DNA from: Cognatishimia activa
GTDB lineage: Bacteria; Pseudomonadota; Alphaproteobacteria; Rhodobacterales; Rhodobacteraceae
Direction of reading: 5' to 3'
NCBI RefSeq assembly: GCF_026016445.1
Contig: NZ_CP096147.1
Location: 532,501 to 596,500, forward strand
Length of the DNA: 64,000 nt
A program made the position numbers and the translations under genes. Under the pieces are notes generated by a model. The model was given only the letters and a program-made list of their open reading frames with translations, was not told the origin of the DNA and ran no database searches. Below are positions 29,653 to 38,211 of the stretch, in pieces (position 1 is the stretch's first letter; the number at the start of each line of letters is the position of its first letter).

Positions 29653-30153
29653 ATGAGTGATCAGACACCTCAGCCCCGTGCACCGATGCGCCGCAGCCTG
29701 CGGGTCCTTCTGTTTGCCTCTCTCGCCGCGAACCTAATAGTTGTTGGCTTGGTGGCAGGTGCGGTCTTTGGCAATAAAAAAGGTGGGGATAAACCACCAC
29801 GCGATGCCGATTTCATGGGGGCCTATACCCGGGCATTGCCAGACCAAGATCGCCGGGCCATTGGACGCGCCATCAGAGATCATCATCGCAATTCCGGGAT
29901 CACACGCGAGCAGGCGCGGAAGCAGTTTCAGGAGATGCTTGGACTGATCCGAGCAACGCCATTTGATGCAGATGCGATGAGAGGACGGATGTTAGAGCAG
30001 GCGAAATCATCCTTTGACCGCCGCCAAGCCGCGCAGGATATTTGGCTGCAGCGGGTGGAGCAGATGACGGATGCCGAACGCCAGGATTATGCGGATCAAA
30101 TTGAAGCGCAGCTGAAACGTGCTCCAAAGGGCAAGCCCAAGGGCACTAACTAA
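29653..30153 (+). CDS. Periplasmic heavy-metal-sensor-like protein (Spy/CpxP type)
   Basis: A 166-residue protein with an N-terminal membrane anchor (residues about 16-40) and a periplasmic, helical, Arg/Gln-rich domain. It includes RRAIGRAIRDHH and a repeated helix with MLEQAKSSFDRRQAAQ, like the CnrX/ZraP/Spy superfamily. The start at 29653 follows AAGGATAATCTC. With the sigma and membrane genes before it, it probably senses envelope stress or metals. The inducer is unknown. Confidence 0.78.
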   Translation: MSDQTPQPRAPMRRSLRVLLFASLAANLIVVGLVAGAVFGNKKGGDKPPRDADFMGAYTRALPDQDRRAIGRAIRDHHRNSGITREQARKQFQEMLGLIRATPFDADAMRGRMLEQAKSSFDRRQAAQDIWLQRVEQMTDAERQDYADQIEAQLKRAPKGKPKGTN

Positions 30154-30162
30154 ATTGAGGTT

Positions 30163-31545
30163 TCAGGCGGCGAGTTTAGAGATGCAAACCTGATCTCGCC
30201 CCAGCGCTTTGGCTTCATACAACGCTTTGTCAGCCTGCCGAAGCAGATCCTCGACAGGAAGATCTGGATAGCCCTTTCCGCCCATTGTCACTCCGACGCT
30301 CATAGTAATTGGAACTTCTGAGCTTTGATGCGTCAGGGGAATCGGCCTGTCGCGCAAAAGAGCGCAAAGTCTGGACGCCGTGGCCTGCGATCTTTCCAGA
30401 TTTGTTTCAGACAGCACGATCAGAAACTCTTCACCACCAATGCGCGCCACAAGATCGATGGCACGTAGGTGCTCTCGCATCCGACGCGCTGTTTCGGAAA
30501 GAACTTCATCACCCGCGGCATGCCCAAATTGATCGTTCACCGCTTTGAAGTGGTCCAAATCAGCAAGTAGCACCGCGAATTGGCGTCCTTTACGCATGGC
30601 CTGATCTTGCAACCGACTGAGATGCGGCATGGCGTATCGACGGTTGAACAAGCCTGTCAGAGGGTCCGTGACCGCCGCTTGAAGCCCACTGGTTAGATTT
30701 GCTCGCAGATTGTCCGAGAAACGTTTCTGGCTCACCAGATTGGACACTCTCAGGCTCAGCTCATCGGCATCAAATCCGTGAAGCATAACATCGCTTGCAC
30801 CAAGATCCATAGCGTCCACGACGGTTTCTCTGTCCTCCTGCTCTAGCATGACCAAGATACCTGCGTGTCGCGTGACCGTTCGTGCTCTGATTTCCGCGAC
30901 AAGTCGCAGTCCCGGCTCAGGTTCGAGCGGATCGACCGCGATCACAAAAACATCCGGCGAAGGTGCATGGGATATGTCCTTCAACGTATCTCCATGAATA
31001 CGGGATGTGATTTTGTAGGGTAGGATCGGTTTCAATAAAGAGGCCCATCGCACGCTGGTCGCGGCCTCTGGTGTCGCTAGATGAATACTTGAGCGGGGCG
31101 TGAAGGCAGAGCTGGGTTCTGCAAAACCCAGTGCCTCATTCGTCCGCTCGCGCAGCTGGTTTTCTTCAACGCTTTCATGTGATCTGAGCAAACTGCGCAA
31201 GCGCGCCAACAACACCACTTCGTCCATCGGGCGCACCAAAACGTCATTCGCACCTGATTTCAGGGCCCGCAGTCGCTCGGTGCGGTCATCTTCACTGGTG
31301 ATGAGTACAATTGGAATGAACGCTGTTTGCTTTTGGTCTCGAAGCAACTTGCAGAAGTCCACTGAATCACAATCATCCAGCTGAACATTTATTAAGATCA
31401 GGTCGGGAGTCGCCTTGGCCAAAACCCGCTGCGCATCAGCTGCATTTTCCGCCTGCAACACCTCATAAACCGCATTTGTTAACCTGACTTTCAGGACAAT
31501 ACGGTTTGTCGCAATACTATCCACAATCAGTAGTTTGCCGGGCAT
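30163..31545 (-). CDS. PleD-like diguanylate cyclase with degenerate receiver domains
   Basis: A 460-residue REC-REC-GGDEF protein. The first receiver begins KLLIVDSIATNR; the position of the phospho-acceptor (Asp53 in Caulobacter PleD) is Asn53 in LILINVQL, and the acidic pair is Asp-Ser. The second receiver (about 155-270) is degenerate, as in PleD. The GGDEF domain has the active GGEEF and an RAID I-site five residues before it, so c-di-GMP synthesis with product inhibition is expected. The ATG at 31545 gives PleD-like numbering; the frame is open to 31599. It is divergent from the DUF3572 gene. Confidence 0.9.
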   Translation of the reverse strand: MPGKLLIVDSIATNRIVLKVRLTNAVYEVLQAENAADAQRVLAKATPDLILINVQLDDCDSVDFCKLLRDQKQTAFIPIVLITSEDDRTERLRALKSGANDVLVRPMDEVVLLARLRSLLRSHESVEENQLRERTNEALGFAEPSSAFTPRSSIHLATPEAATSVRWASLLKPILPYKITSRIHGDTLKDISHAPSPDVFVIAVDPLEPEPGLRLVAEIRARTVTRHAGILVMLEQEDRETVVDAMDLGASDVMLHGFDADELSLRVSNLVSQKRFSDNLRANLTSGLQAAVTDPLTGLFNRRYAMPHLSRLQDQAMRKGRQFAVLLADLDHFKAVNDQFGHAAGDEVLSETARRMREHLRAIDLVARIGGEEFLIVLSETNLERSQATASRLCALLRDRPIPLTHQSSEVPITMSVGVTMGGKGYPDLPVEDLLRQADKALYEAKALGRDQVCISKLAA

Positions 31546-31615
31546 TTGTCCTGTCCTTGCCAAGTTATGCAAACTATTAGTAAGCGTATTGGTTAACAAA
31601 CTGTTTCAAAGGTTA

Positions 31616-31906
31616 ATGAAATTGTCTTTTTCTTCAGAATCTGCCGAAACCCTCGCCCTAAACGCCCTTGGCTGGCTGGCAGGCAACGAAGAGCTGATGC
31701 CCGTGTTCATGGGAGCGACGGGTGCCTCGATTGACGATTTAAAAGGAAGAGCCGGTGATCCCGCTTTTCTGGCTTCAGTACTCGATTTCATTACGATGGA
31801 TGATCAATGGGTTGTGGCATTCTGTGACAGTCAGCAGCTCGAATATACTGCACCTATGATGGCGCGTCAGGCGTTGCCAGGCGGTGAGCAGGTCAACTGG
31901 ACCTAA
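31616..31906 (+). CDS. DUF3572 family protein
   Basis: A 96-residue protein. It contains the family features AETLALNALGWLAGNEELMPVFMGATGAS, then LASVLDFITMDDQWVVAFC. Its function is not known. The frame is open upstream from 31535, but that part is antisense to the PleD-like gene; the ATG at 31616 starts the conserved part. It precedes the HAD phosphatase by 37 bases and is probably co-transcribed with it. Confidence 0.8.
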   Translation: MKLSFSSESAETLALNALGWLAGNEELMPVFMGATGASIDDLKGRAGDPAFLASVLDFITMDDQWVVAFCDSQQLEYTAPMMARQALPGGEQVNWT

Positions 31907-31943
31907 AATGCTCTTTGTCAGAGGGCAGGGAACGGTCTAAGCA

Positions 31944-32675
31944 ATGCAGCAAGAGGCATTCATATTTAGATTGGAACCTTCGGTGACCATCCAAGCCCTT
32001 TTGTTCGACAAAGACGGCACGCTCTTTGATTTCAGTAAAACCTGGAACAATTACACTTTGGGGGTGATTGAGCACTTTGCTGCGGGCAGTGCCGAGCGAA
32101 TGCAATGGATCGCTGAGACCATCGAGTTTGATCTCGTGGGCTGCGCGTTCTTGCCAACAAGTCCGATCATCGCAGGCACCAATCGAGAAGCTGCGGAATT
32201 ACTGGCGTCAGCCATCGATGGCAAAGACGCTGACGAGGTCGAGATCTATTTGTCCGAAAGTGCAAAGCACGTGCCCCTGGCACCGGTGCTTCCGCTGAAG
32301 CCATATTTAAGTGACCTCAAAGAAAATGGTTTCGCTTTGGGTGTTGTCACAAATGACTCCGAGCAGGCTGCGCGAGATCATCTTCGGTCCGCCGAAGCGC
32401 TTGATGTGTTTGATTTCGTTGCTGGGTATGACAGCGGATTTGGCGAAAAACCTGATCCCGACCCACTCCTGGCCTTCGCACAGCAGATCAAGTCCACGCC
32501 GGATAAGGTGGCAATGATTGGGGACAGCACCCATGATTTGATTGCAGGGCGGCGCGCGGGCATGGTGACGATTGGCGTGCTGACGGGACTGGCAACTGAG
32601 ACTGTATTGGCCGAGTTTGCAGATGTAATCCTTCCAGATATCAGCCATATTCCTGATTGGCTGACCTCGGCCTGA
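31944..32675 (+). CDS. HAD-superfamily phosphatase, phosphoglycolate phosphatase-like
   Basis: A 243-residue HAD hydrolase. Motif I is LLFDKDGTLFD, motif II is VTNDS, and the motif III/IV region is EKPDPDPL and MIGDSTHDLIAGRRAG. The two catalytic aspartates are in FDKDG. A helical cap after motif I gives subclass I. Phosphoglycolate phosphatase is a likely but unproven activity. A GTG at 31983 is an alternative start. Confidence 0.85.
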   Translation: MQQEAFIFRLEPSVTIQALLFDKDGTLFDFSKTWNNYTLGVIEHFAAGSAERMQWIAETIEFDLVGCAFLPTSPIIAGTNREAAELLASAIDGKDADEVEIYLSESAKHVPLAPVLPLKPYLSDLKENGFALGVVTNDSEQAARDHLRSAEALDVFDFVAGYDSGFGEKPDPDPLLAFAQQIKSTPDKVAMIGDSTHDLIAGRRAGMVTIGVLTGLATETVLAEFADVILPDISHIPDWLTSA

Positions 32676-32733
32676 TCGCTTGCAATCTCAACCTTTCCAC
32701 CTCTAGGCTGCCTGAAAAGAAAGGGCAGTCCTC

Positions 32734-34482
32734 ATGAGCGAAACAGCGCCGCAGGGTGAACTCAATCAACAGCATTTATGGATGTGCCTATTAGGCGCCA
32801 TCGCTGGGCTATCGATTTGGGTGCTCTTTGATGTCCTGCCAGATGCCATTGAGAACCAAAGACTTTTGCTTTGGCTCGCCAGCGCGATAGTTGGTTTTTT
32901 CATTTTGGCCTTCGCATTGCTGGGCAGTTTGCGCTGGAAAGAAGCCATGGCTGGCGCAACCGTTTTGGCCCTTTTCGACGCTGCCCTACTATTCTGGGCT
33001 AGTGGGCGGTTCGTTGAGTTTGACAATCTATTCGAAGAAAGTTTTGCCCCGGTCGCTTGGGCCGTGATCCTCTTCATCGGTGCGCCATTTGCCGCAGCAG
33101 CTCTGAATGGAAAGGCAAGAGATTATACCTTCCTGTTTGATACGGCCTGGAACATTGTGGTGCGCTACATTGCGGCCTGGGCCTTTGTCGGCCTCTTTTG
33201 GGCAGTGCTATATCTATCCGATGAACTGCTTGGAATTGTTGGCGTTTCCATCATCGATGATTTCCTAGATATTGATCCGGTGCCTTTCTTCTTGACCGGC
33301 GGAGCCTTGGGATTGGCACTTTCGATCAGCCAGGAGCTGAAAGCCTGTGTCTCGCCTTATCTTCCCCTCCGGCTCCTACGACTGCTTCTTCCGATGTTGC
33401 TCGTGGTCGTCGCAATCTTCATCATCGCTTTGCCACTGCGAGGTCTCTCTGATCTCTTCGGCGACTTCTCAGCTGCAGGCATTCTTCTGAGCGTGGCGAT
33501 CGCATCTATAACATTAATTACATCCGCGTTGGATCGAGTGGATGAAGATGGGGTTCAATCCGCTCTTATGCGGGATGCCACCAAGGCGCTGGCCTTGCTA
33601 TTGCCGATGCTGTCTGGGCTTGCCATGTGGGCGATTTGGCTGAGAGTTTCTGACTATGGCTGGACACCTCAGAGGATTGCTGCTGGCCTCTCTGCGCTTT
33701 TGGTATTTGCCTATGCTGTGCTCTATGCACTTGCGGTGCTGTTTAAAGACCAATGGCGCAGAATGATCCGTCAGACCAATATTGCGATGGCGCTGACTGT
33801 GATGAGCCTATCCGCACTGTGGATGACGCCGCTGATGGATGCCCAGCGGTATTCGTCCGAGGCTCAGCTTGCGAGTTACTTGCGAGGAGAGTTGGCCGCG
33901 AAAGATTTCCCGGCGTGGGAAGCGATCAATGTTTGGGGGATAGCAGGGCGGTCAGTGGCGGTTCAGCTTCGTGGATTGGCCAAGGAAGGTCACCCAGAAA
34001 TTCACGCGCGCCTAGATCGCGCAGAGGAATTAAGTCGATGGGAATTTAACCAAAGTGATGAGATTCCAACGGCACAGGCCCTGGCTGCCGAGTTTGAAAA
34101 ACATGTGCAAATATGGCCAGAGGACCACGTGCTTTTGGATGGGTACTTTGACAAAGCTGGCCTTTTTCGTTTGGAAACATGGGCCATTGATTGTCTTGCA
34201 GATGCTACGCGGCGCTGTGTGTTGGTTTTTGGCCCTTTTGCAGCTCAAGGTGCTGACAAATCATTGTTTTTTGTACCCAAGTCCGAAGGTGGCGCGCTCG
34301 CCTTTGCAGCCTCGTCCGGGGATGAACCTCCAAAGTACTTCACTGACTTGAGGGTCACTCCCGGTGAGGTCGGTATTAGCGAGGAAGCCTATCGTCGTTT
34401 GCTGACGGGAGGATATCGCATCGGTCCGGCGAGCCGTCAGTCACTATGGCTGGGTGATGTTGAGCTAACTGCTGACAATTGA
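32734..34482 (+). CDS. DUF4153 multi-pass membrane protein
   Basis: A 582-residue protein with about ten to twelve membrane helices in the first 370 residues and a soluble C-terminal part of about 200 residues. It resembles DUF4153 proteins, whose function is unknown. LFKDQWRRMIRQTNIAMALTVMS lies in the last transmembrane part. It stands 59 bases after the HAD gene in the same direction. Confidence 0.75.
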   Translation: MSETAPQGELNQQHLWMCLLGAIAGLSIWVLFDVLPDAIENQRLLLWLASAIVGFFILAFALLGSLRWKEAMAGATVLALFDAALLFWASGRFVEFDNLFEESFAPVAWAVILFIGAPFAAAALNGKARDYTFLFDTAWNIVVRYIAAWAFVGLFWAVLYLSDELLGIVGVSIIDDFLDIDPVPFFLTGGALGLALSISQELKACVSPYLPLRLLRLLLPMLLVVVAIFIIALPLRGLSDLFGDFSAAGILLSVAIASITLITSALDRVDEDGVQSALMRDATKALALLLPMLSGLAMWAIWLRVSDYGWTPQRIAAGLSALLVFAYAVLYALAVLFKDQWRRMIRQTNIAMALTVMSLSALWMTPLMDAQRYSSEAQLASYLRGELAAKDFPAWEAINVWGIAGRSVAVQLRGLAKEGHPEIHARLDRAEELSRWEFNQSDEIPTAQALAAEFEKHVQIWPEDHVLLDGYFDKAGLFRLETWAIDCLADATRRCVLVFGPFAAQGADKSLFFVPKSEGGALAFAASSGDEPPKYFTDLRVTPGEVGISEEAYRRLLTGGYRIGPASRQSLWLGDVELTADN

Positions 34483-34547
34483 AAATATTGGAGAAATATT
34501 AAAACCCTTTCGGAATACTGCCTCTCATTGGAGATTGAGGGGTCGAT

Positions 34548-35135
34548 ATGCATGGTCTGATCAACAGGGCTATTCAGTGTTTCGTTCGTGATACATATGG
34601 CGCCAATCGGTGGATTGCTGTGACACGGCGCGCGCAGCTGGACTTTACAGAGTTTGAAGCGATGCTGCACTATGAGGACAAGGTTACCGAGGATCTCGTC
34701 ACCGCAATATCTGCGGAAATGTCCTTGCCCAAGCGTGTGGTTCTTGAGGACATTGGCACCTATCTAGCAAGTCATGAAAATGTCGAGGCTGTAAGGCGTC
34801 TGCTCAGATTTAGCGGTGCGACTTTTTTAGAATTCTTGCATTCCCTTGATGACTTGCAAGCTCGTGCGCGGTTGGCACTTGCTGATCTCGATATGCCAAA
34901 ACTGGAGTTACACGATCACGGTGAAAACCAATTTTCTCTGCAGTGCCTGCATGAAATGGGTGGCTTTAGCTATGTCGTCATGGGGGTTCTGCGCACCATG
35001 GCAGATGACTATGGCGCATTGGTTTTACTGGAACATGCAGAGTCCCGTCCTGATCGAGAAATCATTCACATTCAACTGGTTGAGCAGGCCTACAGCGCCG
35101 GTCGGCAGTTTAATTTAGGGGCGAAAACGGCGTGA
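34548..35135 (+). CDS. H-NOX heme nitric-oxide sensor
   Basis: A 195-residue protein of the H-NOX/HNOB family, which binds NO through a heme on a proximal histidine. The N-terminus MHGLINRAIQ and FLHSLDDLQARARLALADL with His98 as the expected heme ligand are visible. The usual heme-propionate motif YxSxR is replaced by LxCxH in LQCLHEMGGF. The gene overlaps the next one by four bases (GTGA), an H-NOX/cyclase pair as described in roseobacters and other proteobacteria where NO modulates c-di-GMP. A Shine-Dalgarno GAGGGG precedes the ATG. Confidence 0.9.
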   Translation: MHGLINRAIQCFVRDTYGANRWIAVTRRAQLDFTEFEAMLHYEDKVTEDLVTAISAEMSLPKRVVLEDIGTYLASHENVEAVRRLLRFSGATFLEFLHSLDDLQARARLALADLDMPKLELHDHGENQFSLQCLHEMGGFSYVVMGVLRTMADDYGALVLLEHAESRPDREIIHIQLVEQAYSAGRQFNLGAKTA

Positions 35136-36139
35136 ACATTCAAACTCCTACTCTGCGGTTTGCAAACACGATGGATATTCTGTGCCCGATGCATGTCCAC
35201 ATTGGAAACAACGGTCGGATTGTTCACGCGGGACCGACGATCAAGAAATTGCGTCCTAAGCTTGGCATTGCGGGGGGCTGCTTTCTGGAGGTATTCGATC
35301 TGCTACGTCCCAGAAGGCTAAAGACTGTTGAAGATGTTTTGCATTCCGTCGGGGACAAGGTTCACATCGGTTTCAAAGATGTGCCGACCACAACGTTGCA
35401 AGGTGTTGTTGTGTCTGATCCATTTGGCAATGGCGTTCTTATGAACCTTAGTTTTGGCATCAGCGTCCTAGATGCGGTTCAAGACTACGCTTTGACCAAT
35501 GCTGATTTCGCTGCAACCGATATGGCGATTGAGATGCTTTTCTTAGTTGAAGCCAAATCAGCGGCCATGGATGCCTCACAGAAGCTGAACAAACGGCTAC
35601 AGAACGCCAAAATCGCAGCAGAGAAACAAGCCTTTACTGATGATCTGACAGGGCTTCGCAACCGGAGAGCCATTGAGCAAATCCTTGATCAGAATATCTC
35701 TGAGCGGGCGGCTTTTAGTTTTCTGCAACTCGACTTGGACTTCTTTAAAGCAGTGAACGACACCTACGGGCATGCAGCGGGCGACTACGTTTTGCAAAAG
35801 GTCGCACGTGTCTTAAGCGAAGAAGCGCGCGATCAGGATGAGGTGGCGCGCATTGGGGGCGATGAGTTTGTTATTGTGGTCCAAGGGGACACGCCTCGCG
35901 CACGTTTGGCTGATCTATCGCAAAGGATCATTCGACGGTTGAAGCAACCGATTCATTTTGAGGGCAATCCTTGCCGTGTCTCAACGAGCATCGGGATTTC
36001 CTCTGTAAAAATTGGGCAAGTGACCTCTGCGGATTTGATCATGCAGCAGGCGGATAAGGCGCTCTACAAAAGCAAAGAAAACGGGCGAAGCCAATTCGCA
36101 TTTTTTGAAGATTTTATTGAGAAAAGTGGCAGCCCGTAG
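35132..36139 (+). CDS. H-NOX-associated diguanylate cyclase (HNOBA-GGDEF)
   Basis: A 335-residue protein. The first 150 residues resemble the heme-NO-binding-associated (HNOBA) domain (FANTMDILCPMHVHIGNNGRI); a short coiled linker near residues 150-170 leads to a GGDEF domain. The active site is RIGGDEF and an RDQD I-site lies before it, so it should make c-di-GMP and be product-inhibited. It begins with GTG overlapping the H-NOX stop, so NO-bound H-NOX probably controls it. Its last four codons and stop lie within the 3' end of a tRNA-Glu gene on the other strand. Confidence 0.9.
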   Translation: MNIQTPTLRFANTMDILCPMHVHIGNNGRIVHAGPTIKKLRPKLGIAGGCFLEVFDLLRPRRLKTVEDVLHSVGDKVHIGFKDVPTTTLQGVVVSDPFGNGVLMNLSFGISVLDAVQDYALTNADFAATDMAIEMLFLVEAKSAAMDASQKLNKRLQNAKIAAEKQAFTDDLTGLRNRRAIEQILDQNISERAAFSFLQLDLDFFKAVNDTYGHAAGDYVLQKVARVLSEEARDQDEVARIGGDEFVIVVQGDTPRARLADLSQRIIRRLKQPIHFEGNPCRVSTSIGISSVKIGQVTSADLIMQQADKALYKSKENGRSQFAFFEDFIEKSGSP

Positions 36140-36201
36140 GGGAATCGAACCCCTCTTTCCAGGTTGAAAACCTGGCGTCCTAACCGATAGACGAACGGGC
36201 C
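36127..36201 (-). tRNA. tRNA-Glu (anticodon TTC), copy 1
   Basis: A 75-base cloverleaf on the minus strand with encoded CCA. The anticodon stem CAGGT-TTTCA-ACCTG shows the TTC anticodon. The T-arm is AGGGGTTCGATTCCCCT and the acceptor is GGCCCGT with ACGGGCT, giving a G1-U72 pair. Identical in sequence to copy 2. Its 3' end overlaps the last codons of the convergent diguanylate cyclase gene. Confidence 0.97.
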
Positions 36202-36267
36202 ACGTAATTTTTTGTTCGCAATATGCGATTGGAATATCCCATTTTTTCTGGGAATTTCCTGCTTCGG

Positions 36268-36342
36268 TGGCAGCCCGTAGGGGAATCGAACCCCTCTTTC
36301 CAGGTTGAAAACCTGGCGTCCTAACCGATAGACGAACGGGCC
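36268..36342 (-). tRNA. tRNA-Glu (anticodon TTC), copy 2
   Basis: Same 75-base sequence as copy 1, separated from it by 66 bases. The two are in tandem on the minus strand, so they are probably cut from one precursor transcript. The spacer shows no similar structure. Confidence 0.97.
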
Positions 36343-36468
36343 GTGCCGAAGCGTGAGGCGGTATTTATGCAAAGCGCTTGGGCGGCGCAAGCGGAAATTT
36401 GCAGCAAGTCTAAATTTTTGTGAGATGGCTGCTGTGGGTGAGAATTTGAGCCCTGACAACAGGTATTC

Positions 36469-38211
36469 TTAAGCCGGGGCCGCATCTTCCAGTCGCAATT
36501 GAACAGACTGGCGACCACCCCAGGTGTTGATGTCGAGCCGCCCAGCGAGGTGGAAACGTTTCCCGCCATGATTTTCCAGAGCGGGGCCAATTGCGGTGTC
36601 ATAGGCGCCAAAGCAGATCGCTTCGAGCCGGGCCGCTAAACCATCGCTGAACGTCACTTTTAGGTGGCTATCCCCAATACGTTTGGCAAAGCGAATTTCG
36701 ACCTCTGGGAAGGCAAAGCGCGGCGCAGCGGCACCCGCTCCAAAAGGACCAGCGGCTTCCAGTTGATTGATAAGATCCAAAGAGGCCGCACCGGGCATCA
36801 GCATGCCATCCAGTTTCAGGTCTGCGGGGCCCATATCTCCGGCACCTTGTTTATTAAGCAGCTCGGCAAGCCGTGCCATAGCAGGTTCAAGTTGATCACG
36901 CATAACCGTGAGACCCGCGGCCATCTTATGCCCACCACCTTTCACCAAGAGCCCTTCGGCTGCGAGTTTTTGGATAGATGCCCCAAGATCGATCCCAGAA
37001 ACCGAACGTCCAGAACCTTTGCCTTCATCCCCGTCAAAGCCGATCACTATGGCCGGACGGTTGGTTGCCTCCTTAAGGCGGCTCGCAACAATGCCCACAA
37101 CACCGGGGTGCCAGCCATCTGCCGCTGCCCAGACGATTGGCGCATCAAGGCCGCGTTCTTCAGCTTGTTCCATAGCCGCCGCACGCACGGCTGATTCAAT
37201 GTCCCGCCGTTCGGTGTTCAAATGATCTAGCCGCTCGGCCAAGGCGGAAGCTTCATGTGGGTCGGCAGTCGCGAGCAAGCGCGCGCCGAGGTCCGCTTGT
37301 CCAATGCGTCCACCCGCATTTACGCGCGGTCCCAGCAAGAAGCCAAGGTGATAGCTCGATGGTGCTGTATCCATGCGTGACACATCTGCCAGGGCAACAA
37401 GCCCCGGACGTTCACGCCGTGCCATAACTTTGAGGCCCTGGCGCACCAATGCTCGGTTCACACCGACAAGCGGAGCCACGTCAGCCACAGTCGCCAATGC
37501 CACCAAATCAAGCATTGCCATCAAGTCGGGCCCTTGCGCGCCTTCACCGCGCATCTGGCGATTGGCTTCGACCAGCATCAGGAAGACCACCGCCGCGGCG
37601 CAAAGATGGGCCAAAGCACCGTCTTCATCCTGGCGGTTCGGGTTCACCACAGCGTGGCAGTCAGGCAGGGTTTCACCGCCGAGGTGGTGATCCAGAACGA
37701 TCACATCTGCTGCGCTTGCCGCCGCAATGGGGGCATGTGAGAGCGTGCCACAGTCCACGCAAATGATCAGATCATGCGCCGCAGCAAGGTCTGACATCGC
37801 TGTTTCATTGGGGCCGTATCCTTCGTCGATACGGTCGGGCACATAAAGCGTCGCTGACAGGTTCATAGCCCGAAGCCAGACAAGCAAAAGCGCTGCAGAA
37901 CTACCGCCATCAACATCGTAGTCGGCAAATACTGCGATTTTCTGTTTGTGCTTTACGGCCTCAAGGAAACGCGTTGCGGCCCGTTCCATATCCTTCAGAC
38001 TTCTTGGATCGGGCAGAAGATCACGAAGGGCAGGGGCTAGAAAATTCTCCGCCTCATGGGCCGGAATCCCGCGCCGCGCCAGAACCTGACAAAGAGCGCG
38101 AGGCAGGGTGGTGTTTTGCTCTAATGCTTCCGCGCTTCTATCGATCTCAATCGACGGGCCCACCCATCGGCGACCCGTCAAAGAGCTGGAAACATTTAGA
38201 AAATCGCTCAT
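36469..38211 (-). CDS. recJ: Single-stranded-DNA-specific exonuclease RecJ
   Basis: A 580-residue DHH phosphoesterase that degrades single-stranded DNA 5' to 3' in recombination and mismatch repair. Motifs: VFADYDVDGGSSAALL (DHH motif I), DLIICVDCGTLSH, VIVLDHHLGG, and the DHHA1 C-terminal glycine motif KGGGHKMAAGLTV. The ATG at 38211 overlaps the glpX stop (ATGA); the longer frame to 38307 lies within glpX. It follows glpX in a common roseobacterial order (hom-glpX-recJ). Confidence 0.94.
   Translation of the reverse strand: MSDFLNVSSSLTGRRWVGPSIEIDRSAEALEQNTTLPRALCQVLARRGIPAHEAENFLAPALRDLLPDPRSLKDMERAATRFLEAVKHKQKIAVFADYDVDGGSSAALLLVWLRAMNLSATLYVPDRIDEGYGPNETAMSDLAAAHDLIICVDCGTLSHAPIAAASAADVIVLDHHLGGETLPDCHAVVNPNRQDEDGALAHLCAAAVVFLMLVEANRQMRGEGAQGPDLMAMLDLVALATVADVAPLVGVNRALVRQGLKVMARRERPGLVALADVSRMDTAPSSYHLGFLLGPRVNAGGRIGQADLGARLLATADPHEASALAERLDHLNTERRDIESAVRAAAMEQAEERGLDAPIVWAAADGWHPGVVGIVASRLKEATNRPAIVIGFDGDEGKGSGRSVSGIDLGASIQKLAAEGLLVKGGGHKMAAGLTVMRDQLEPAMARLAELLNKQGAGDMGPADLKLDGMLMPGAASLDLINQLEAAGPFGAGAAAPRFAFPEVEIRFAKRIGDSHLKVTFSDGLAARLEAICFGAYDTAIGPALENHGGKRFHLAGRLDINTWGGRQSVQLRLEDAAPA

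Noticed and set aside
36220..36267. Repeat of a tRNA region considered as a CRISPR or tandem array.
   Set aside because: The repeat is just the two tRNA-Glu genes.
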